A stretch of 64,000 bases of DNA from Lachnospiraceae bacterium (GCA_029225065.1 JAQXVT010000038.1:62001-126000), one strand, 5' to 3'. Numbered from the stretch's first letter, positions 47,286 through 56,763 are shown. Notes: a model not told the origin generated them from the letters alone. Numbers and translations are program-made.

Positions 47286-48602
47286 ATGCGGAAAAGAAAA
47301 GACAGAAAAAAAGAAATCCTTGCGGCAGCGGCTCTTGCGGCAATGCTTTTGAGCAGCGGGTGCAGCAGGAGCGTGCTGAATTATCAGATTGCGGAATGTA
47401 TCGGTACGCTGAATCAGTATGAGAATAATGAACCGGTGGAGACACCGAAAATGAAAGCAGAGCGCGAGCTGAAGGAATCAGAATCCGAGCGCGAGGTGCA
47501 AAGGCAAAAGGCACTTGATGAGGCAGCGGCGCTTGCACTGGAATACCGGTATGACGAAGCGATTGCTTATCTGCAGAATTCGGATGCGCTTGCGGACGAT
47601 GAGAGGCTGGATGAGGCCGTTGCACAGTATGAAGAAGCAAAATCACAGATTTACCGTTACGAGGGAGATATCCCGCATTTCTGCTTTACGAATCTTGTGG
47701 TGGATCCGTCGCGGGCGTTTGACGGGGATAATTACGATTCCACATACCGAAACAATATGATTACGCTGACGGAGTTTCAGAATATTTTGCAGACCTTATA
47801 TGACAATAACTACATTCTGATCGATCTGCATGATCTGGCAAACGAGACGGCAGACGGCAAAAATATCACGATGACGCAGAACAATCCGGAGGTGCCAAAG
47901 GGCAAAAAGCCGATGGTGCTTTCCATCGACAATTTAAGTTACGCTTCGGTGCGGAACGGAGACGGTGTAGCGACTGCGCTTGCGATTGATGAAAATGGGA
48001 TGGTTGCGGCAAAGTATACCGATGAGAACGGTCATGATCTCGTCGGTGCCTACGATGTGGTGCCGGTGCTGGAATCATTTCTGGAGGAGCATCCGGACTT
48101 TTCATATCAGGGCGCGCGCGGCGTGATCTCTGTGGCGGGAGTCGGCGGTATTTTTGGCTACGGAGTTGACGAGTCCGCAGATAATTATGAGGCGAACCGA
48201 AAGACGGTGCAGGAGATTGCGGCTGCTTTGAAGGTTGAGGGCTGGACGTTTGCGAGCACCGGATATAATTATCAGTATCTGGGAACACTGTCTTATAACC
48301 AGCTGGATTCGGAACTGAGCAAATGGCAGGAGATGAGCGGCGCGCTGCTCGGGGACTGCGATACGCTGCTTTACCCGTACGGCTCGGAAGTGGATTATAC
48401 GACGGAAAAGGGCACGCTGCTGTGGGTGGATGGTTTCCGGTATCTGATCGGCCTGTGGGCGGAGGGAGATCATCTGGAGGTGAATGACCAGTATCTGCGT
48501 CAGACCCGCAAAAATATCACCGGAATGCTGCTTACCACGTCGCCGGACTGCGTTTCTTCCTATATAAATGTGTCGGATATTCTGGATCCGGCACGGAACT
48601 AG
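47286..48602 (+). CDS. Lipoprotein with a polysaccharide-deacetylase-like fold
   Basis: A 438-residue lipoprotein. Signal peptide with lipobox LSSGC, a charged helical region to about residue 120 (EREVQRQKALDEAAALALEY), then a domain that recalls NodB-type deacetylases: FCFTNLVVDPSRAF, MITLTEFQNILQTLYDNNYI, and PMVLSIDNLSY where active enzymes have a Thr/Ser-Phe-Asp-Asp motif. The second Asp is Asn here, and I see no clear His-rich metal motif, so activity is doubtful. It may bind a wall glycan instead. A single gene behind its own promoter. Confidence 0.7.
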   Translation: MRKRKDRKKEILAAAALAAMLLSSGCSRSVLNYQIAECIGTLNQYENNEPVETPKMKAERELKESESEREVQRQKALDEAAALALEYRYDEAIAYLQNSDALADDERLDEAVAQYEEAKSQIYRYEGDIPHFCFTNLVVDPSRAFDGDNYDSTYRNNMITLTEFQNILQTLYDNNYILIDLHDLANETADGKNITMTQNNPEVPKGKKPMVLSIDNLSYASVRNGDGVATALAIDENGMVAAKYTDENGHDLVGAYDVVPVLESFLEEHPDFSYQGARGVISVAGVGGIFGYGVDESADNYEANRKTVQEIAAALKVEGWTFASTGYNYQYLGTLSYNQLDSELSKWQEMSGALLGDCDTLLYPYGSEVDYTTEKGTLLWVDGFRYLIGLWAEGDHLEVNDQYLRQTRKNITGMLLTTSPDCVSSYINVSDILDPARN

Positions 48603-48853
48603 AGGGCGATTATGAAAAATCATAAGCCTGCAATCTCATAAGGGAGTACGTTCGTGGAAGGATGTCTTACAATTTCAGGAATTTCTTATGGTCCTGTAAG
48701 CAGTGAAAGCGGATGATGAAGGTCAAACTCACAAATGTGTCCTGTGAAATATACGGAATGATTTTTCAGACAGAATTCAAGAGAATCTTTATGCGATAAA
48801 TAGGAGTTAAGACAAAAAGCACGGAAGCACAAAATCAGGGAGAGTATACACAG

Positions 48854-50986
48854 ATGTATGTAATAAAGAAAGACGGAACAAGAGAAGATTTTAACGTACA
48901 GAAGGTCATTACTGCGGTCAACAAATCGGCGGCGCGGATCATGTACCATTTCACGAAGGAGGAGGTCGCGTTTATCTGTAATTTTGCGCAGGAGCGGGCG
49001 GAGTCCCTTCAGAAAGAAGACATCACGATCGAGGAAATGCACAATATCGTCGAGGGCGCGCTGGAGGCGGTGAATCCGGCAGTTGCAAAGAGCTACCGCG
49101 ATTACCGCAACTACAAGATGGACTTCATTCACATGATGGATGATGTCTACACGAAGAGCCAGTCGATCCGCTACATCGGAGATAAGAGCAACGCAAATAC
49201 GGACAGTGCGCTGGTGGCAACGAAGCGCAGCCTGATCTTCAATGAGCTGAACAAAGAGCTGTACCGCAAATTTTTCATGACAAGGGATGAACTGCAGGCG
49301 TGCAAGGACGGCTATATTTACATTCATGACCAGTCGGCGCGTCTTGACACGATGAACTGCTGCCTGTTTAATGTGGGCGCGGTGCTGAGCGGCGGGTTTG
49401 AGATGGGAAATGTATGGTACAACGAGCCGAAGACACTGGACACGGCGTTTGACGTCATGGGCGATATCATTTTGAGCACAGCGGCGCAGCAGTACGGCGG
49501 GTTTACGGTGCCGGAGGTGGACAAAATTCTTGCGCCGTACGCGGAGAAGAGCTTCCGGAAATATCAGGAGGAATTTCTGGCTGCCTGCGATCCGTCGTGG
49601 GAGAATGTGAAGGAGCATGCAGTGCGGTATGCGCAGAAAAAGGTGCGCAGAGACTGTGACCAGGGCTGGCAGGGCATTGAGTATAAGCTGAATACCGTCG
49701 GCTCCTCGCGCGGTGATTATCCGTTTGTGACAGTGACACTCGGACTTGGCACTTCCGAATTCGAAAAAATGATTGCGATCTCACTGCTGGAAGTACACCG
49801 CGGCGGGCAGGGCCGGCCGGGCAGCAAGAAGCCGGTGCTGTTTCCGAAGATCGTATTCCTTTACGACAAAAACCTGCACGAGCCCGGCTGCATCTGCGAG
49901 GATGTGTTTGAGAAGGGCGTGGAGTGTTCCGCAAAAACGATGTATCCGGACTGGCTGTCGATGACAGGTGAGGGCTACATTTCAAGCATGTACAAAAAAT
50001 ACGGAAAGGTCATCAGTCCGATGGGCTGCCGGGCATTTTTAAGCCCGTGGTACGAGCGCGGCGGCATGGAGCCGGCCGATGAAAACGACGTGCCGGTCTT
50101 TGTGGGACGATTCAACATCGGAGCTGTCAGCCTGCATCTGCCGATGATCCTTGCAAAAGCGCGGGAGGAGGGCAGAGATTTCCACGAGGTGCTCGATGAG
50201 TATCTTGAGATGATCCGCCAGCTGCACATCCGCACCTACGAATACCTGGGCGAGATGCGCGCGTCGACCAATCCGCTTGCGTACTGCGAAGGTGGCTTTT
50301 ACGGCGGCCATCTGCAGCCGGGCGAGAAGATCGGAAAAATCTTAAAACCGATGACGGCATCGTTCGGCATCACGGCGCTCAATGAGCTGCAGGAGCTGTA
50401 CAACGGTAAGTCGATCGCGGAAGACGGCCAGTTTGCACTGGAAACTCTGCGCTATATCAACGACAAAGTCAATCAGTTCAAGAAGGAAGATGGATGGCTC
50501 TACGCGATTTACGGAACACCGGCGGAAAGCCTGTGTGGCCTGCAGGTGGAGCAGTTCCGCAAAAAATACGGAATCATTGAGAAGGTTTCCGACCGGCCGT
50601 ACGTCAGCAACAGCTTCCACTGCCATGTGACGGAGGATCTGACACCGATCGAGAAGCAGGATCTGGAGGGACGCTTTTGGGAACTGTGCAACGGCGGCAA
50701 GATCCAGTATGTGCGCTATCCGATTGATTACAACATCGAGGCGATCAAGAGCCTGATCCGAAGGGCGATGGAGCTGGGATTTTATGAGGGCGTGAACCTT
50801 TCCCTTGCGTACTGTGATGATTGCGGTCATCAGGAGCTGGAGATGGATGTGTGCCCGAAATGTGGTTCAAGCAATCTGACAAAGATCGACCGGATGAACG
50901 GCTATCTTTCCTACAGCCGGGTGCATGGAGATACCCGCTTGAATGCGGCGAAGATGGCTGAGATCGCAGAGCGGAAGAGCATGTAG
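48854..50986 (+). CDS. nrdD: Anaerobic (class III) ribonucleoside-triphosphate reductase
   Basis: Makes deoxyribonucleotides without oxygen; 710 residues. N-terminal ATP cone (about 1-90, VIKKDGTREDFNVQKVITAV), then the barrel domain with NCCLFNVGAVLSGGFEMGN. The C-terminal zinc site is CDDCGH and CPKCGS, and the glycyl radical lies in RMNGYLSY (Gly about 683). The enzyme needs the radical-SAM activase NrdG, but no nrdG follows; the next gene is an SH3 lipoprotein. The 250 bases before it show no clear promoter. Confidence 0.95.
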   Translation: MYVIKKDGTREDFNVQKVITAVNKSAARIMYHFTKEEVAFICNFAQERAESLQKEDITIEEMHNIVEGALEAVNPAVAKSYRDYRNYKMDFIHMMDDVYTKSQSIRYIGDKSNANTDSALVATKRSLIFNELNKELYRKFFMTRDELQACKDGYIYIHDQSARLDTMNCCLFNVGAVLSGGFEMGNVWYNEPKTLDTAFDVMGDIILSTAAQQYGGFTVPEVDKILAPYAEKSFRKYQEEFLAACDPSWENVKEHAVRYAQKKVRRDCDQGWQGIEYKLNTVGSSRGDYPFVTVTLGLGTSEFEKMIAISLLEVHRGGQGRPGSKKPVLFPKIVFLYDKNLHEPGCICEDVFEKGVECSAKTMYPDWLSMTGEGYISSMYKKYGKVISPMGCRAFLSPWYERGGMEPADENDVPVFVGRFNIGAVSLHLPMILAKAREEGRDFHEVLDEYLEMIRQLHIRTYEYLGEMRASTNPLAYCEGGFYGGHLQPGEKIGKILKPMTASFGITALNELQELYNGKSIAEDGQFALETLRYINDKVNQFKKEDGWLYAIYGTPAESLCGLQVEQFRKKYGIIEKVSDRPYVSNSFHCHVTEDLTPIEKQDLEGRFWELCNGGKIQYVRYPIDYNIEAIKSLIRRAMELGFYEGVNLSLAYCDDCGHQELEMDVCPKCGSSNLTKIDRMNGYLSYSRVHGDTRLNAAKMAEIAERKSM

Positions 50987-51038
50987 GACAGAAAAAGTTA
51001 ATACAAACTTAAAAAAGTTAAAAATTCTGTGACAACTA

Positions 51039-51067
51039 TTGCCACTTAAAAGAAAACGTGGTATGAT
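51039..51067 (+). promoter_or_regulatory. Promoter of SH3 lipoprotein gene 1
   Basis: TTGCCA (51039-51044), 17-base spacer, TATGAT (51062-51067). The segment CGTGGTATGATGC is shared with the promoter at 56764 of the second SH3 lipoprotein. Confidence 0.75.
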
Positions 51068-51195
51068 GCTAAACAGCATAAGGATTCAGAAATGGAGCGT
51101 GGAAACCTTGATTTCAGGCAGCAGAGCGAATGACAGAAGGTTCGCAGCCGGATCAGGTGACTGCATCAAATACAGGGAAACGGAGGGAAACATTT

Positions 51196-52044
51196 ATGAA
51201 GAACAGAAGTAAAAGTGCAGTGCTTGCGCTGCTGCTGGCAGGATCGGTAGCGATGCTGGGAGGCTGCAGCAAGCTGAAAAAGGAAGAACCGCAGACCGAA
51301 AAGCCGACCGAGGTTGTGACCGAGGCGCCGACGGAGAGTGAGACACAGACGGAAAAGCAGACTGAGAAAGTGACAGAGAAGCAGACCGAAAAGGTGACAG
51401 AGAAACAGACGGAATCGGAGACCGAGCCGAAGGTGCTGACCGCGGCGGAGGAGAAGGCTCAGGAGAAAGAACTCGATCAGCTTCGGATGATGTATGCGAA
51501 GGATGATATCAACGTACGTTCTGATCCGGACACGACGGCGGACAATATTATTTACAGCTATATGCAGGGCGATCAGGTGACCGTAGTCGGAGAGACTCCG
51601 AACTGGTACGTCGTAGAGCTTGAGGATTACGATTCCAATGGCTACGTTTCCAAGCAGTTTGTTTCCGCAGAAAAAGTTGCGGAGAAGACAGATGAGGAGC
51701 GTCAGGCAGCAATCGAGAAAGAGCTGAGCGGCGCGAATAATTCAGACAGTACGGGCGATGGCAGCACGTCCACATCAGCGGATGGATCTTCTGACACGAC
51801 GGCATCTTCTGGTACAGATACATCTGCAGTAGATTCTGAATATGGTGTGGGTGATTTCGCAGAGTCCTACAGCGTAGAGGCAGCGACGGGCGCAAATATC
51901 CGCTCGACTCCGGCGCAGGATGGTGAGATTGTCGGCACGATCGCATCCGGCACAACCGTCACCGCACTTGGCGAGACGGACCGCTGGTACAAGATCGAGT
52001 ACAATGGCACGATCGGATACGTAAATAAGAATCTGTTTAAATAA
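51196..52044 (+). CDS. Lipoprotein with two bacterial SH3 domains
   Basis: A 282-residue surface protein. Signal peptide with lipobox LGGC, then a Thr/Glu/Lys-rich spacer containing a repeated KQTEKVTE unit. SH3-type domain 1 at about 95-160 (DDINVRSDPDTTADNIIY, VTVVGETPNWYVVEL, GYVSKQFV) and domain 2 at about 220-282 (ATGANIRSTPAQDGEIVG, WYKIEYNGTIGYVNKNLF), joined by a Ser/Thr/Asp-rich linker. Such domains bind peptidoglycan or wall peptides. No enzymatic domain. It is a shorter relative of the protein at 57007. Confidence 0.85.
   Translation: MKNRSKSAVLALLLAGSVAMLGGCSKLKKEEPQTEKPTEVVTEAPTESETQTEKQTEKVTEKQTEKVTEKQTESETEPKVLTAAEEKAQEKELDQLRMMYAKDDINVRSDPDTTADNIIYSYMQGDQVTVVGETPNWYVVELEDYDSNGYVSKQFVSAEKVAEKTDEERQAAIEKELSGANNSDSTGDGSTSTSADGSSDTTASSGTDTSAVDSEYGVGDFAESYSVEAATGANIRSTPAQDGEIVGTIASGTTVTALGETDRWYKIEYNGTIGYVNKNLFK
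51355..51402 (+). repeat. Two 24-bp tandem units within the SH3 lipoprotein gene
   Basis: 51355-51378 and 51379-51402 each encode KQTEKVTE; a partial third unit follows. They lengthen the spacer between the membrane anchor and the SH3 domains. Confidence 0.85.
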
Positions 52045-52094
52045 AAGGTGATGCGGATTAAAATGTCCGCTTTACAAAAAGAGGAATGAGAGAA

Positions 52095-52137
52095 AGAGTC
52101 TTTCAGGCAGTTTTGCTGCAGGGAAGGCTCTTTTTTT
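52095..52137 (+). terminator. Intrinsic terminator after SH3 lipoprotein gene 1
   Basis: AGAGTCTTTC pairs with GGAAGGCTCT allowing G-U pairs, followed by seven T. The 302-base gap 52045-52346 holds this terminator, then the promoter, operator and repeat described next; just upstream, GCGGATTAAAATGTCCGC (about 52051-52068) is a further small palindrome of the repeat type. Confidence 0.8.
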
Positions 52138-52188
52138 GCGGGCGCAGGCAGATGCCACGTTTTTTTACTTAAGAAAACCTTAACCCGG

Positions 52189-52217
52189 TTGACGCGCTGC
52201 AGCTGATGTAGTATAAA
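52189..52217 (+). promoter_or_regulatory. Promoter of the YtrA-type operon
   Basis: TTGACG (52189-52194), 17-base spacer, TATAAA (52212-52217). Confidence 0.8.
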
Positions 52218-52230
52218 GGGAAAAAGTAAG

Positions 52231-52253
52231 GTGTACTAATACATATGGTACAC
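52231..52253. promoter_or_regulatory. Probable operator of the YtrA-like regulator
   Basis: GTGTAC (52231-52236) and GTACAC (52248-52253) form a perfect inverted repeat with an 11-base spacer. It lies just downstream of the -10 box, well placed for repression, and its form fits YtrA-type GntR operators. Confidence 0.7.
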
Positions 52254-52289
52254 ACATGAAAAATATTCTCACAAAAGATTCAGAGAGTA

Positions 52290-52322
52290 CAATCAAAGCG
52301 GATATTTGCTTGACTCGGTTAA
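52290..52322. repeat. Copy of the intergenic palindromic repeat
   Basis: CAATCAAAGCGGATATTTGC followed by TTGACTCGGTTAA. It lies in the 5' leader of the YtrA-type operon, 25 bases before the start codon, in the orientation opposite to the copy at 19293. Confidence 0.8.
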
Positions 52323-52346
52323 AAAAGAAAGGGGGAGATGCAGGAC

Positions 52347-52730
52347 ATGATTGGAATTTCCATTGATTTTCGAAACCGGAAGCCGATCTATGAACAGATC
52401 GTGGATCGCTTTGAGACACTGATCGTAAACGGCGTGTTGGATGCGGACACGCAGCTTCCGTCGGTGCGGGCACTGGCAGTGGAGCTGTCGATCAATCCGA
52501 ATACGATTCAGAAAGCATACAGTCTTCTGGAGCAGAACGGATATATTTATCCTGTGAAGGGGCGCGGCAATTTTGTCTCCGGAAATGAGCAGCTGAAGCT
52601 GCGCAAGCAGGAGAGCGTCTACGCTGCACTTCGGGAAAATGTGAAAAAAGGACGGGAGCTGGGCATCTCCTGTGAGCAGATGACAGAAAAAATACAGGAG
52701 TATTATCAGAAGGAGGAAATGCCGGAATGA
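52347..52730 (+). CDS. GntR-family regulator, YtrA type
   Basis: A 127-residue protein with only the winged-helix domain and a short C-terminal dimerisation tail, as in YtrA. Signatures: IDFRNRKPIYEQIVDRFETL, LPSVRALAVELSINPNTIQK and GYIYPVKGRGNFVS. ATG 52347 has a good distance from GGGGGAG; the ATG at 52338 touches it and is unlikely. It overlaps the ABC ATPase gene by four bases. It probably represses its own operon at 52231-52253, as YtrA does when cell-wall antibiotics are absent. Confidence 0.92.
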   Translation: MIGISIDFRNRKPIYEQIVDRFETLIVNGVLDADTQLPSVRALAVELSINPNTIQKAYSLLEQNGYIYPVKGRGNFVSGNEQLKLRKQESVYAALRENVKKGRELGISCEQMTEKIQEYYQKEEMPE

Positions 52731-53629
52731 TCAGTATTGAGCAGGTGACAAAAAAATTCGGCGATGTGCGTGCGTTGGATCAGGTGGAGGCGCAGATCGG
52801 CGAGCGCAGCATTTTCGGACTCGCCGGTACGAACGGAGCGGGAAAAAGCACGCTGCTGCGCGTGATTTGCGGTGTGCTGCGTCCGGAAGAAGGACAGGTG
52901 AAGATCGACGGACTGCCGGTATGGGAAAATCCGGCGGCAAAACGAAAGCTCTGTTTCATCCCGGATGCAGCCTGGTTTTTCCCGAATGCTACATCTGAAG
53001 GGATGCGGGATTACTACAGTGTGATCTACCCGCAGTTTGACCGTGAGCGGTTTGACGGGCTGATGGAGCAGTTCGGACTTGATCCGAGGAGAAAAATCCA
53101 GACCTTTTCCAAGGGAATGAAAAAGCAGGTGTCGGTACTGCTTGGAATTTGCACGAATACGGAATATCTGCTGTGTGATGAAACGTTTGACGGGCTGGAT
53201 CCCGTTATGCGTCAGGCAGTTAAAAGTCTGTTTGCATCCGAAATCCTGAACCGGACCTTTACGCCGGTCATTGCGTCGCACAGTCTGCGGGAGATCGAGG
53301 ATATCTGCGATCACGTCGGACTTCTGCACCGCGGAGGCATTCTGTTTTCCAGGGATCTGGACGATATGAAGCTGGATATCCACAAGGTACAGTGCGTGAT
53401 TCCGGATCCGCTTGGGGAAGAGGATTTACTCCGGGAGCTTGAGGTGCTGCAGCACAGCAAACGTGGTTCTCTGCTGACGATTATTGCGCGTGGCAGCGAG
53501 GAGGAGGTACAGCGAAAGATTATGGAAAAGCAGCCGCTTTTTTCCGAGATTCTTCCGCTGTCGCTGGAAGAAATTTTTATCAGTGAAACGGAGGTAGCCG
53601 GTTATGACGTCAAAAATCTCATCTTCTAA
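52727..53629 (+). CDS. ABC transporter ATPase
   Basis: A 300-residue ATPase of the YtrB type. Walker A GTNGAGKST at about residues 35-43; the signature is FSKGMKKQ, and Walker B reads EYLLCDETFDGLDP, slightly unusual with Cys before Asp. His-loop IASHSL. It overlaps the permease gene by 26 bases, so the two are translated together. Likely role: membrane or cell-wall stress response or export. Confidence 0.92.
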   Translation: MISIEQVTKKFGDVRALDQVEAQIGERSIFGLAGTNGAGKSTLLRVICGVLRPEEGQVKIDGLPVWENPAAKRKLCFIPDAAWFFPNATSEGMRDYYSVIYPQFDRERFDGLMEQFGLDPRRKIQTFSKGMKKQVSVLLGICTNTEYLLCDETFDGLDPVMRQAVKSLFASEILNRTFTPVIASHSLREIEDICDHVGLLHRGGILFSRDLDDMKLDIHKVQCVIPDPLGEEDLLRELEVLQHSKRGSLLTIIARGSEEEVQRKIMEKQPLFSEILPLSLEEIFISETEVAGYDVKNLIF

Positions 53630-55574
53630 ACTCTTTGGCAGGGAGCTGCGGCAGCTGACCTGGCTGGCTGCGGTACAGGCGGTGGTATATCTGATGATCA
53701 TGCCCTTTCGGGTGCTGATTGCGATGTCGTCGATGTCTTCCGGGAACCCGGCAGCAACGGATAAGCTGGACACGCTTTGCCTGCAGATCGGATTTGATCA
53801 TCTGGAAAACGTGATGGTGGTTCTGATTGCCGGAATCATTTGTGGCCTGTGCGTGTTTTCCTATGTCCACGCTTCAGTGAAGGTGGATCTGTATCACAGT
53901 CTTTCCCTGAAGCGGGAACAGCTGTTTCTGATTAAATATACTGCTGGTTTTGTGACGTTTGCGGTGCCGTATGCCATGGCTTCGGCGCTTGGCGTGCTGG
54001 CAGGTGCACTGTACGGGGCTTTCCGGTGGAGGCTGATTCTGGAGATGGCGGTGTGTACACTGCAGCATCTGCTGTTTTTCCTGTGCAGCTATTCCGGGAC
54101 AATTCTGGCAGTCATGATGACCGGAAAGGTCGTGACGAGCGTATGTGCGATTGCCGTTTTGTTCGGGTATCTTCCGACCTGCTGGGTAATCTTTCAGGCG
54201 TATGTAAGCAATTTCCTCAGCACCTCGATGGAACTGCAGGCACTTTTTAATACCAGTACGGGAAGCATTCTGCGTTACACGTCTCCCTGGGCCTTCTGTA
54301 TTTTCTGGGAAAGTGAAGGGATGTCAGGCAATATTCCTTACGGTCTGACCGGCAGATGGCCGAGCCTTACGGAATTGTGTGAGCTGGCGGCAATTTTCGT
54401 GCTGTTTACGCTTGCGGCGCTCGCGCTGTACCGCAGACGCAGAAGCGAGATATCCGGAGCAGCACTTGCATTTCACCGGCTGGAGGGTGTGATTAAGATT
54501 CTTCTGGCCGTTCTGGCTGCACAGGTGGCGGCGCTTATCGCAAGTGAGCTTGGTTCGGTGCTTTGGGAAATTTCATTTATTCTGCTGTTTGCGGCGCTTG
54601 GCTGTATGGTCATGGAATTTATTTATCGCTGGGATATTCATCTCGTGCTGCGCCATAAAGGGCATATCGTGATTTCTGCCGTGCTTGCCGCGCTGATCTT
54701 TTTCCCGATCCGCTATGATGTATTTGGATATAATACGTATCTGCCGGCGAAGGAGGACATCGCGGAGATGGCGGTGGAGTCATCCGAGCGTATGCTTACC
54801 TATCCGGAGACAGTTCAGCAGAAAAAATCGGCAAAAAATAAGACAACGAGCCAGAAAGTGCTGGATTATCTGGAGTGCGACCAGATCGATACCCTGTATG
54901 CGGTTGCTGAGAGCGGAATAAAATATGCAAAAAAGAGTATAGAGAATGACTACAGCTTTGAGGAATCAACTGTACCGGTCAAACTGAAATATCATCTGAA
55001 AAACGGAAAAGAGGTCTACCGGTATTATGAGGTAGGGGAACAAACCTACGTGGATGCAATGGAAAAGCTGCTGAAGGATCAGCAGTACAGGGAGAAATAT
55101 TATCCGATTCTTGGAATGGACACAAAAGAGATTTACCGGATTACGGCGGAATGCTATCATCAGAATTTCCCGGAACTGATGAGATATTATCCGGTGAGCA
55201 TCGCAGAGGCGACATCGTATGCGGATGATGTGCAGGTGGAGACGGAAACGGAAACTGAGCTCCAGGCGGAGGACAGTTACTGGTCGGAGATTGCGGTGAC
55301 AGACGGCACATATACGGATTACGGTGTGCAGATCGAGGTTCCGCAGGCGAAAAAAGACGAGTTTCTCGCAGCCTACCGCAAAGACATGAAGACACTTTCC
55401 TTTGCGCAGATTTACACGGCGATGAATGCGCTTCAGGTACAGACGCAGTCGAATCGCGGCACGTATGACTACGACCGGTATCCGCTGAGCCAGAATTTTA
55501 CGAACGCAGTGCGTGTGCTGGAGGAGATTGCGCAGGAGGACAATACGGAGGATTTCAGCGTAGTGTACGGGTGA
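53604..55574 (+). CDS. ABC-2 type permease with large extracytoplasmic C-terminal region
   Basis: A 656-residue membrane protein. About seven to eight helices lie in residues 20-365 (LAAVQAVVYLMIMPFRVLI, VMVVLIAGIICGLCVFSYV, GVIKILLAVLAAQVAALIA among them), followed by a soluble part of about 280 residues that is rich in charged residues and Tyr (KYHLKNGKEVYRYYEVGEQT). It is the membrane partner of the preceding ATPase. Permeases of YtrA-type operons carry such C-terminal regions. A strong hairpin follows at 55613. Confidence 0.85.
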   Translation: MTSKISSSKLFGRELRQLTWLAAVQAVVYLMIMPFRVLIAMSSMSSGNPAATDKLDTLCLQIGFDHLENVMVVLIAGIICGLCVFSYVHASVKVDLYHSLSLKREQLFLIKYTAGFVTFAVPYAMASALGVLAGALYGAFRWRLILEMAVCTLQHLLFFLCSYSGTILAVMMTGKVVTSVCAIAVLFGYLPTCWVIFQAYVSNFLSTSMELQALFNTSTGSILRYTSPWAFCIFWESEGMSGNIPYGLTGRWPSLTELCELAAIFVLFTLAALALYRRRRSEISGAALAFHRLEGVIKILLAVLAAQVAALIASELGSVLWEISFILLFAALGCMVMEFIYRWDIHLVLRHKGHIVISAVLAALIFFPIRYDVFGYNTYLPAKEDIAEMAVESSERMLTYPETVQQKKSAKNKTTSQKVLDYLECDQIDTLYAVAESGIKYAKKSIENDYSFEESTVPVKLKYHLKNGKEVYRYYEVGEQTYVDAMEKLLKDQQYREKYYPILGMDTKEIYRITAECYHQNFPELMRYYPVSIAEATSYADDVQVETETETELQAEDSYWSEIAVTDGTYTDYGVQIEVPQAKKDEFLAAYRKDMKTLSFAQIYTAMNALQVQTQSNRGTYDYDRYPLSQNFTNAVRVLEEIAQEDNTEDFSVVYG

Positions 55575-55612
55575 CAGGTATCAAATAGAAATTTTTACTG
55601 GATAAAATATGG

Positions 55613-55648
55613 AAGCGGCCTTAAAATGGAATTGTTTTAAGGCCGCTT
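55613..55648 (+). terminator. Hairpin after the YtrA-type operon
   Basis: AAGCGGCCTTAAAA (55613-55626) pairs exactly with TTTTAAGGCCGCTT (55635-55648). The T-run after it is weak, so termination is probable but not certain. A degenerate relative of the hisC-upstream element begins at about 55651. Confidence 0.7.
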
Positions 55649-55777
55649 TAGAATGTGTTGGGAAAATTATTTCCGCAATTTTTGATGAACATTTTGCAGA
55701 AAACAATTTTTAAATTTGGTCTGGATGGAATCTGTCCCCCAAAAAGAATTCAGAATACAAGGAGGAATTCAGTAATT

Positions 55778-56692
55778 ATGTTTGGCGAATGTCACGCCCA
55801 TTTTTTGATGGACGGAGTAAATTATAAAAAAGCAGTGGAGTTACACAAAAATGGTGTGAACGACGCGGATATTCGGGCAAAATTTTCCGAGTACGCGAAG
55901 CGCGCAATTTCTTATGTGCGGGACGGCGGAGATGGACACGGTGTATCGGAGAGAGCTGTTCATCTGGCTGGAGAATACGGAATTACATACCGCACACCGG
56001 TCTTTGCAATCCACAAAAAAGGCCATTACGGCGGAATCGTGGGGCATGCGTTTTCCGACTGGAAGGAGTATGAGGCACTTGTAAAAGAGGTGCGGGCGCG
56101 CGGCGGAAATTTTATCAAGGTCATGTTTTCCGGTATTCTGGATTTTGGAAACTGCGGGGCGGTGACGGAGCCGCCTCTTTTGCGGGAGGAGATCCGCGAG
56201 ATGATTCACATTGCCCATGAGGAAGGGTTTGCGGTGATGGCGCATGTCAACGGCGCGCAGGCAGTAAAGGATGCAGTGGAAGCAGGTGTGGATTCGGTGG
56301 AACACGGCAATTTCGTCGACGAAACGTGTCTGCAGGCGCTGGCGGCGAGCGAAACCGTCTGGGTGCCGACGTTTGTGACGATCACAAATCTGATCGGAGG
56401 AGGTCGGTTTGATGACGATGCAATCCGATGTCTGAAGATGGAGCAGGGAGAGAGGATTCGCCGGGGCTTTGAGCTGGGCGTCAAAATTGCGCTCGGAAGT
56501 GATGCCGGCGCATGGCGTGTACTGCACGGGCAGGGGCTGATGGATGAGTACAGGGAGCTGACCCATCTGATGACAGAGCCGGAAAAAACAGAGAAGAACG
56601 GTATGGAAGAGCCGGAAAAATTTATCCTGACGAGGGCGGATCTGGACCGCAGACTGAAAGAGGCGGAGGAGATCATCCGGAGAAAATTTTAA
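55778..56692 (+). CDS. Amidohydrolase-family metalloenzyme
   Basis: A 304-residue barrel enzyme. Metal ligands appear in order: HAHF near the N terminus, a probable carboxylated Lys in GGNFIKVMFSG, His in FAVMAHVNG, His in VDSVEHGNF and Asp in LGSDAGAW. This is the amidohydrolase pattern; substrates in the family include cyclic amides and dipeptides, and here the substrate is unknown. Start at ATG 55778 behind AAGGAGG; the open frame upstream runs through a non-coding repeat. A single gene. Confidence 0.88.
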   Translation: MFGECHAHFLMDGVNYKKAVELHKNGVNDADIRAKFSEYAKRAISYVRDGGDGHGVSERAVHLAGEYGITYRTPVFAIHKKGHYGGIVGHAFSDWKEYEALVKEVRARGGNFIKVMFSGILDFGNCGAVTEPPLLREEIREMIHIAHEEGFAVMAHVNGAQAVKDAVEAGVDSVEHGNFVDETCLQALAASETVWVPTFVTITNLIGGGRFDDDAIRCLKMEQGERIRRGFELGVKIALGSDAGAWRVLHGQGLMDEYRELTHLMTEPEKTEKNGMEEPEKFILTRADLDRRLKEAEEIIRRKF

Positions 56693-56763
56693 AAATTTGA
56701 CGAAAAGTCTATTGCGAAATTATTAATTTTGCCTGTAAGGACAGAAAAAAACAGTATGTGACT

